Assembly: GCA_021848145.1 (NCBI GenBank)
Contig: JAJZMX010000004.1
Span: forward strand, 310,001 to 374,000
Direction of reading: 5' to 3'
DNA from: a bacterium
GTDB taxonomy: Bacteria; Patescibacteriota; Saccharimonadia; Saccharimonadales; UBA4665
Length of the DNA: 64,000 nt
The stretch's first letter is position 1. Each line of letters begins with the position of its first letter. The position numbers and the translations under genes are program-made. Shown here piece after piece: positions 57,284 to 64,000 of the stretch. The notes below the pieces were generated by a model. That model was not told the origin of the DNA. It did not search any database and worked only from the letters and a program-made list of their open reading frames with translations.

Positions 57284-60200
57284 TGGCTAAGAAACTTCCA
57301 TTAATTAGCGTCGTTGTTTGCAGTCTAAACGGAGCTGATGTTATAACCGATGCCCTAAAAGCTATCAAAGCTCAAAAGTGGGCAGGAAAACTAGAGATTA
57401 TTGTCGTTGATGATGGATCAACTGATGACACCTATAAGATTGCTAAATCGTTCAAAGGCGTAAAGGTCATAAAAAACAAGACGAACCTAGGTACTGCAAA
57501 ATCAAGAAATATAGGAACTAAAGCAGCCAAAGGCGAAATTATTGCTTTTACGGATGATGATTGTCGACCTAGGCCGACTTGGATAAAGGAACTCTACGCA
57601 GGGTACAATGACGACACAGTTATGGGTGTCGGAGGCGATATAATCTCTAACGATACCAGTAGCCTTACACTTCGCTATTTGAAAACTAGCCAGATAAACA
57701 AACCTCTTGACAACAAACTATTAAAATCAAAGAGTCCGTTTTATCGCTTTGCCTCCTATGTAAAAGCGCTTACTGGACTTAACCGACAAATACCGAATCG
57801 AAAACGAAGCGTTTACTCTGTCGCCACGGCTAATGCATCGTTCAGAAAAGCAGCGCTTGAAAAAATCGGCATGTTTGACGAACGATTTACTTTTGCAGGC
57901 GAAGATGTCGACCTGTGTAAACGTTTGAATAAGGCTTACCCAGAGAGCCTATGGTACGCACCAAAGGCTAAAGTCATTCATCAATTTGACGATCGCTTAA
58001 GCGATACGCTGCGAAGGAGTAGGGCCTATGGCGTAGGTAACGCACAACTATTGCGTAAACATCAAGATTTCTTGCCCCCTATCTATCCATTCCCTCCATT
58101 AATTCTAGCAGCTTTCTTATTAGGACTCATTAACCCCTGGCTGTTATTAACTCCATTTGTTCTCGTGCCTGCCGTTTATTCACTAGGGGTACGAAAAGCT
58201 ATTAAAACCCGCAGCTTAGAGCCGCTTTTATATGGCTACGTGCAATATCTGCAAGAGTGGTATGGAAATATTGGATTTTTCAAAGGTTACTGGAAATTCC
58301 GAAAGACATTTCTTAAAAGTAATACATTAAAATCCAGCCTCCTAAAGAAGCAGCCGTCACAAAACAGCATAGACAATTTGATATCCAGTAAGGAATTTAA
58401 TTTCTCTATAGATACTGCTCGCGAGGTACCTGAAAAACAGCCTGATAAAAATAATAGTTTTTGGTCTGAAGCTGGATTAGCCGTCTTAGTGTTAGGCCTA
58501 GTCCTGCTTGCAACGCTAGTTAAAAGCAATACTATTTTTCATGTACCGGCAGCTATTGTTATTGTTGTTTTTTCGGGGTATTTTGTTCTACGCGGTTTTA
58601 GAGCCGAAAGTGAATACCGCCTTCCCGGGATGCTTCGTTTGTCACTAATAACTATTCTAGGTATCGCCTGGTTAATGTTTTTTGGGATACTGGCAGATGT
58701 GGTATTGTCATTCTTTGGCTTTAAACACCCTCTCTCGAGCAACTGGCTACCGCTCATCTTTGTGCTATCTACTGGCCTACTTATTCCTTGGTCACTGAAA
58801 TATAAGTCAGCGGCTATAAAAAAGCCCGCTATTACTTTCAACAGGAACATGGCCCTTCTGGGAGGACTATTGACGCTGATGTTACTCTTCAGTTTCTGCG
58901 GTGCTCGGCTCCTCAATAACGGCTACACAAATATCCTAGTGATCCTTGAATTTGTTATCGGGATAATTAGCGCCACCTTTGCGATTGTCAGACAAAAACA
59001 TCTACCGGAATATGTGCTCCCGCTTACGTTGTTCGTCATAAGCGTTGCCAGCGTATGGTCATACTCCTTACGCAGTAACTATGTTTTTGGCTGGGATATC
59101 CAACAAGAGTTTCATGTCTTTCAGACGACGCTAGCATCAGGAAAGTGGGTACTTGGCGCAAAACATTCTGCCTATGGTGCAATGCTTAGCTTGACGATTC
59201 TGCCCGTCACGATTGCCAAAATAACTGGTTTGTCGGGTCTTACTTTTTTTAAATTTTTGTCTCCCTTATTCTTTGGTTTCTTTCCTGTTTTCCTATATTA
59301 CACATACCGTCTTTTTACAAAACGATGGCTATCGTTCTTAGGCGCCCTGGTGATAATTTCGCAGTTTTACTATATGCAGCAATTCTCTGCCTTAGTCAGG
59401 CAACAAATTGGATTTTTATTCTTCGCAAGCATCATGTACAACATCGTTCAGAATAAACTATCTCACAGTACTAAAAATTACCTATTGCTCGTAAGTATTC
59501 TCGGCCTGGTAGTGTCTCACTATGCTACCGCCTATTTAGCAATTATATTCTTAGGCGTCGCTTACATCGGCAGTAAAATAATTGCCGCACTAGCGTCACA
59601 TTATAAGCAAAAACAATTTCAATCAAAGCAAAAGTATATTCATGGCTGGGTAATAATCGCACTAATCGCCTCGGTATTCGTGTGGTACATACCGGCAACA
59701 CATTCAAGCAAATACTTAGAAAAGTTTTTCCAAACCCATGAGTACACCCATATAGTCCAAAACGTTGATATTCTTATTCGTAAACAATTCACTAACAGTC
59801 AGCCCAGCCCAAAAAACACCAAGGATTACTTACAAACAATTGGCAATAAGTTCCAAAAAACTCATAACAATTTTGATTTTTACCTCGGAGCTTCCAACTC
59901 GACTGTACATCCTGTTAAACAAGCAACCATTAAGGCCAAATGGCCAGCAGTACATACGCTGCTCGACGGCGTAGGTATTCTTCTAAATTATGCCTGGTGG
60001 TTTATAGGAAGCGCAGGAATTATAGCCCTATTTATATTTACGTACAGAAAATTTGAATACCGGATGCTCGAGCTTGCAACATTAGCTACGAGCGGCATTG
60101 TTGGCTTTATAGCCATACATTTGAGCCCCACCTTCCAACACGCCTACAACTCAACGAGACTTGATGAACAAGTGCTCATGTTTGTGGCATTGCCCTTCAT

Positions 60201-60687
60201 CTTAATGCTCACATGGCTATTGAAGGGCCTAACTATACGGACAGTTAAATTTATCGTTTCCGGTACGGTATTACTATCTTTTGCAATCGCATCAGGTATA
60301 TTATCGCAATTTTTTGGCGGTCTTCCGACGGCAAATCTAAATAATTTCGGACAAGACTATAACAACTTTTACATTCATGAAACCGATAGATATTCAGCTT
60401 TGTGGCTCGGTGATCGATATACTCCGCAAAGTAAAGTATTTGACGATAACTATGGCGGTCTCAGATTAACGGCTGCTAAAACGCAAATATACAACCAGTT
60501 TCTAGATGTTACTCCTCAGACTATTAGCAAAGATAGTTTTGTTTACGGAGACTACACCAACATAAAAGTGGGCTTGGTAGATAAACAAGTTAATACGAAA
60601 CAGTTTAGTTATCAATTCCCTAATGTCTTTTTATTAACCCACAAGAATCTTGTCTATTCCAACGGTGATGCGGAGGTTTACAAATAA
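57283..60687 (+). CDS. GT2 glycosyltransferase fused to a large multi-TM domain
   Basis: PLISVVVCSLNGADVITDALKAI...VDDGSTDDTY, AFTDDDCRP; ~750-aa polytopic C-terminus. Confidence 0.88.
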   Translation: MAKKLPLISVVVCSLNGADVITDALKAIKAQKWAGKLEIIVVDDGSTDDTYKIAKSFKGVKVIKNKTNLGTAKSRNIGTKAAKGEIIAFTDDDCRPRPTWIKELYAGYNDDTVMGVGGDIISNDTSSLTLRYLKTSQINKPLDNKLLKSKSPFYRFASYVKALTGLNRQIPNRKRSVYSVATANASFRKAALEKIGMFDERFTFAGEDVDLCKRLNKAYPESLWYAPKAKVIHQFDDRLSDTLRRSRAYGVGNAQLLRKHQDFLPPIYPFPPLILAAFLLGLINPWLLLTPFVLVPAVYSLGVRKAIKTRSLEPLLYGYVQYLQEWYGNIGFFKGYWKFRKTFLKSNTLKSSLLKKQPSQNSIDNLISSKEFNFSIDTAREVPEKQPDKNNSFWSEAGLAVLVLGLVLLATLVKSNTIFHVPAAIVIVVFSGYFVLRGFRAESEYRLPGMLRLSLITILGIAWLMFFGILADVVLSFFGFKHPLSSNWLPLIFVLSTGLLIPWSLKYKSAAIKKPAITFNRNMALLGGLLTLMLLFSFCGARLLNNGYTNILVILEFVIGIISATFAIVRQKHLPEYVLPLTLFVISVASVWSYSLRSNYVFGWDIQQEFHVFQTTLASGKWVLGAKHSAYGAMLSLTILPVTIAKITGLSGLTFFKFLSPLFFGFFPVFLYYTYRLFTKRWLSFLGALVIISQFYYMQQFSALVRQQIGFLFFASIMYNIVQNKLSHSTKNYLLLVSILGLVVSHYATAYLAIIFLGVAYIGSKIIAALASHYKQKQFQSKQKYIHGWVIIALIASVFVWYIPATHSSKYLEKFFQTHEYTHIVQNVDILIRKQFTNSQPSPKNTKDYLQTIGNKFQKTHNNFDFYLGASNSTVHPVKQATIKAKWPAVHTLLDGVGILLNYAWWFIGSAGIIALFIFTYRKFEYRMLELATLATSGIVGFIAIHLSPTFQHAYNSTRLDEQVLMFVALPFILMLTWLLKGLTIRTVKFIVSGTVLLSFAIASGILSQFFGGLPTANLNNFGQDYNNFYIHETDRYSALWLGDRYTPQSKVFDDNYGGLRLTAAKTQIYNQFLDVTPQTISKDSFVYGDYTNIKVGLVDKQVNTKQFSYQFPNVFLLTHKNLVYSNGDAEVYK

Positions 60688-60769
60688 TGAGGAATTTTAC
60701 TATAGGCCAGCAATTGGAACATATAGTTTTAAGCAATTTAAATAATACTACAAGGGAGGAATCGCAATA

Positions 60770-61543
60770 ATGAAAACACTAACGGTCGTAATACCAGCGC
60801 TCAATGAGGAGCAGGCCATTGGAGACGTGATTAGGGAAATACCAATTAAGGAACTTAAAGGATTAGGGTATAACACAGAGATCCTGGTCATAGATAATGG
60901 CTCAAAAGACAAGACTCCGCATATTGCACGCAGCCACGGCGCTCAAGTAATAATTCAACCAGTCCGTGGGTACGGCAATGCATATAAGGCAGGTTTCGCT
61001 AATGCGAGCGGCGACATTATTGCGACGGGTGATGCCGACATGACTTATCCATTTTCTATACTTCCGAGCGCAATTAAAATGATGGAGTCGGAACAAATTG
61101 ACTTTATTAATACCGACCGACTTACTAATCTAAATTCCGAAGTTATGGAAAACTCTCATATTTTTGGCAATAAGTTACTCACCCTATTCACTAAGTATCT
61201 TTTTCGTTGGCCATTTGTAGATTCTCAGTCTGGAATGTGGATTTTTAAACGATCAATATGGCAAAATCTCGAAGTTAGTTCGTCTGGTATGCCTTTTTCT
61301 CAGGAATTAAAGATCGAGGCATTTGTGCGGGGTTTTAAGTGTGCTGAGATCCCCATAGAATATCGGGTTCGCGTCGGAGAGGTCAAATTAAGCACCGTTA
61401 AAGACGGTATAGGCAACATAAAACATCTCATAAGAAAACGTTTGACGTATGGGGTACGTCTTTCTGGAAATAAACTCGATGTACAGAGCGAAAAGCTGTT
61501 CTTTACAAACTTTCACGAAGAATCATCGACAGTATCGGAATGA
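60770..61543 (+). CDS. GT2 family glycosyltransferase (dolichyl-phosphate-sugar synthase-like)
   Basis: VVIPALNEEQAIGDVI, VIDNGSKDKT, GDADMTYPF. Confidence 0.92.
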   Translation: MKTLTVVIPALNEEQAIGDVIREIPIKELKGLGYNTEILVIDNGSKDKTPHIARSHGAQVIIQPVRGYGNAYKAGFANASGDIIATGDADMTYPFSILPSAIKMMESEQIDFINTDRLTNLNSEVMENSHIFGNKLLTLFTKYLFRWPFVDSQSGMWIFKRSIWQNLEVSSSGMPFSQELKIEAFVRGFKCAEIPIEYRVRVGEVKLSTVKDGIGNIKHLIRKRLTYGVRLSGNKLDVQSEKLFFTNFHEESSTVSE

Positions 61544-62664
61544 AAATATTAATTGCCTGCCACTATTATTCTCCTCATTTGGGAGGCATTGAAACTGTAG
61601 TGGAAAATCAGGCAGCACTGTTGGCCGTGAATGATGATGTAACGATATTAACAAGCTCAATAGGTGCGTCAAAAAAGATAAAAAATACATCTAATATTTA
61701 TTCGATCATTCGGATACCTGCCATCAATTTTCTAGAAAGCAGATTCGGAATACCGTTTCCTCTATTTTCCCCTAGCATTATATGGAAAGCATTCCGAGCG
61801 GTAAAAAATGCGGATATCATACATGTTCATGATTCTTTATATATATCTTCGATAGTGACTGTTTTCTGGGCAAAATTGTTAAATAAACCTGTCGTTTTGA
61901 CGCAACACATATCTATAGTGCCTCACCCTAAGGCAACCGTCATTATGGTACAAAAACTAGTTTATAAAATTACCGGTTTATACATAATTAAAAACAGCCA
62001 GAAAATATTTATAATCAACACCGTCGTTAAAGAATTTTTAATTCAATTGGGCGCCGATGAAAACAAGATAGTTAGTTACAAAAATGGCATCGATCTTAGT
62101 TTGTTTAAACCGCCCACACAAGAACAAAGAGTTTCAATTAGACGGAAATACAACTTACCAGTAAAAGATCATTTGGTATTGTTTGTCGGAAGATTCGTAC
62201 CTAAAAAAGGTTTTAAAGAGTTGCTTCAATCAGAGAGCGGAGATTATACGATAGTATTTGTTGGCGGCGAGAAGCCCAGCAATCTAAAAGATAGTAAACA
62301 TTTAATTTTTCTTGGCCAATTGTCTCAAAGAGAAATTGCCGAGGTCTACAGAGCAAGCGACATCTTTATTTTGCCATCAAAGGGGGAAGGATTTCCTTTA
62401 TCAATTCAAGAAGCGATGGCCTCGGGGCTACCGATTATAACCACCGATGATAAGGGTTATGAAATATATAACTTCGACAGAGAAAAATTATTACTAATTG
62501 AACCAACCGTTGAGAATATCAAGTTAAATATTAATAAACTTTTGGCTAACCCCCATCTCCGAGCAGAAATGAGTAAATATTCTACTTCTTACGCACTACG
62601 GTACTTTAATTGGAAGACTTCCAGTAAGGCAATTATTGATTCCTACCAGGAGATAATGTCATGA
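61540..62664 (+). CDS. GT4 family glycosyltransferase
   Basis: HLGGIETVVENQ, FVGRFVPKKGF, PSKGEGFPLSIQEAMASGLPIITTD. Confidence 0.93.
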   Translation: MKILIACHYYSPHLGGIETVVENQAALLAVNDDVTILTSSIGASKKIKNTSNIYSIIRIPAINFLESRFGIPFPLFSPSIIWKAFRAVKNADIIHVHDSLYISSIVTVFWAKLLNKPVVLTQHISIVPHPKATVIMVQKLVYKITGLYIIKNSQKIFIINTVVKEFLIQLGADENKIVSYKNGIDLSLFKPPTQEQRVSIRRKYNLPVKDHLVLFVGRFVPKKGFKELLQSESGDYTIVFVGGEKPSNLKDSKHLIFLGQLSQREIAEVYRASDIFILPSKGEGFPLSIQEAMASGLPIITTDDKGYEIYNFDREKLLLIEPTVENIKLNINKLLANPHLRAEMSKYSTSYALRYFNWKTSSKAIIDSYQEIMS

Positions 62665-63827
62665 AAATATTAATAATAACCCCCCTTTTTTTTCCTTCAA
62701 AAGGCGGCGTTCAGAATTACACGTTAAGTATAGCCTTGGGTTTAAAAAAGTTTTACGGCCATACCGTGTGTGTAATAACGTCTTCTAAAACAGGCGACAG
62801 CATTCAGAAAGAAAACATAAAAGGTTTAACGGTTTATAGATTACCTAGTCAATTCTCAATTTCAAATACACCGATAAGCTTTAAATGGCAAAACCAAATC
62901 AAAAAAATTATAAAAGATGAGAATCCCGATATCATAAATACGCACACACCCGTTCCCTTTATGTCAGATATTGTTGCCCGTATTAATACAAAAGTACCGG
63001 TTATCCTTAATTATCATAACGACTTGATTAAACCTGGAATTATTGGGAAGGTCTTGGCAAAGATTTATTATCGTATTCTGTTAAATAAAACGATTAAAAA
63101 AAGCGATATGATTATAGCTTTATCAGAATACTACGCGAAAAATTCACCCTACATTAGTAAATATTCTAATAAAACAAAGGTCGTATCTCCAGGAGTTGAT
63201 ACTAATAAATTTAATGAAAAAATCGATGCTACATGGTTAAAGAAAAAATATCCTGCAAAGAAAATAGTCCTATTTGTCGGCAACATGGACATCGCGAACT
63301 CTCATAAAGGCATGAATGTTTTATTAACTACAATTGCTCAATTAAAAATCAAGATGCCAAACGTTAAACTTATTGCAGTGGGTAGCGGAAATGCACTCGA
63401 TCACTATAAACAACGCAGTAAAGAGTTAAATATAGAAGAATCTGTTGAATTTGTGGGGTACGTAAAGGATCAAGACTTACCAAAATATTATTCCGGAGCA
63501 GATGTTTTGGTATTACCCTCAACTACAGATGCTGAGGGATTTGGCATGGTACTTACTGAAGCAATGGCTTGTGGCACTCCGGTGATTGGCTCAAATATCG
63601 GCGGAATACCGTTCGTTATCCAAGACAGAAAAAATGGATTATTGGTTAAAGCCGGTGATACACAGGCATTGTCTGCCAAGTTATATGAATTATTAACGAA
63701 CAACCAGCTTCTTAACACCTTGAAAAGAAATGCAAGTAAGCATGTAAAAGATAACTTTACGTTAATTCATTCCATAGATAATACTGAAGTACTTTTGCAA
63801 TCTATGATTCTTGAGGCAGTAAAGTAG
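62661..63827 (+). CDS. GT4 family glycosyltransferase
   Basis: PSKGGVQNYTLSIA, VLPSTTDAEGFGMVLTEAMACGTPVIGSNIGGIP. Confidence 0.94.
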   Translation: MKILIITPLFFPSKGGVQNYTLSIALGLKKFYGHTVCVITSSKTGDSIQKENIKGLTVYRLPSQFSISNTPISFKWQNQIKKIIKDENPDIINTHTPVPFMSDIVARINTKVPVILNYHNDLIKPGIIGKVLAKIYYRILLNKTIKKSDMIIALSEYYAKNSPYISKYSNKTKVVSPGVDTNKFNEKIDATWLKKKYPAKKIVLFVGNMDIANSHKGMNVLLTTIAQLKIKMPNVKLIAVGSGNALDHYKQRSKELNIEESVEFVGYVKDQDLPKYYSGADVLVLPSTTDAEGFGMVLTEAMACGTPVIGSNIGGIPFVIQDRKNGLLVKAGDTQALSAKLYELLTNNQLLNTLKRNASKHVKDNFTLIHSIDNTEVLLQSMILEAVK

Positions 63828-63828
63828 C

Positions 63829-64000
63829 ATGAAGGTTTTAATATTCCCCAAAGATAGCAACCCGTATCAAGAACTTCTCTATACGAAGCTTAGGAATCAA
63901 TATCCCGATTCTGAGTTTACATACTTAAAAACTTCAAGGATAAAATTTCTTATTTACCCGTTTATTTTCCTGATAAAAAGACTGCAAGGCTTTGAAGTAA
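63829..64000 (+). CDS. Start of a further glycosyltransferase-like gene, truncated by window end
   Basis: MKVLIFPKDSNPYQELLYTKLRNQYPDSEFTYLKTSRIKFLIYPFIFLIKRLQGFEV, open to window end. Confidence 0.6.
   Translation, partial: MKVLIFPKDSNPYQELLYTKLRNQYPDSEFTYLKTSRIKFLIYPFIFLIKRLQGFEV

Noticed and set aside
1-64000. CRISPR array, IS transposase or rRNA operon
   Set aside because: No regularly spaced repeats, no transposase-like ORF and no rRNA-like sequence noticed.
1-64000. UGA recoding (as in SR1/Gracilibacteria)
   Set aside because: Conserved genes translate full length with the standard bacterial code; stops look ordinary.

Overview
The window is one dense, mostly chromosomal bacterial segment. 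Gene content and streamlined organisation look like a Candidatus Saccharibacteria (TM7/CPR) genome; this taxonomy is inferred from recognised proteins, not searched. Most of it is housekeeping: tyrS (partial), PBP1-type transglycosylase/transpeptidase, radA, clpC, nusA, M1 aminopeptidase, rnhB, rplS, orphan fabH, malic enzyme, pilB/gspE-type ATPase, dnaE, gatCAB, uvrB, a pentose-phosphate/lower-glycolysis cluster, ppa, trxB, pheST, rmuC, CapA-like protein, two L,D-transpeptidases, AAG glycosylase, rarA. One tRNA-Gln(CTG) is present. Immediately 3' of it lies a small accessory island (about 52.97-56.5 kb) with a large serine recombinase, a 62-aa partner, a winged-helix/replication-relaxation-like protein, a DUF3768-like protein and a small membrane protein. 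The island has an intergenic control region with nested palindromes plus a perfect DnaA-box consensus, and a ~117-nt compound inverted repeat. This is the best candidate for an undescribed system: a compact integrative, possibly replicative, element. From 56.6 kb to the end is a cell-surface glycan locus, including a LysM domain apparently inserted in a DUF1616-like protein that is translationally coupled to a GT2/multi-TM fusion. Regulatory signals include a near-perfect CIRCE operator upstream of clpC, a terminator-like hairpin in the nusA leader, and repeated placement of -10-like hexamers exactly 6 nt upstream of ATG, suggesting leaderless mRNAs.
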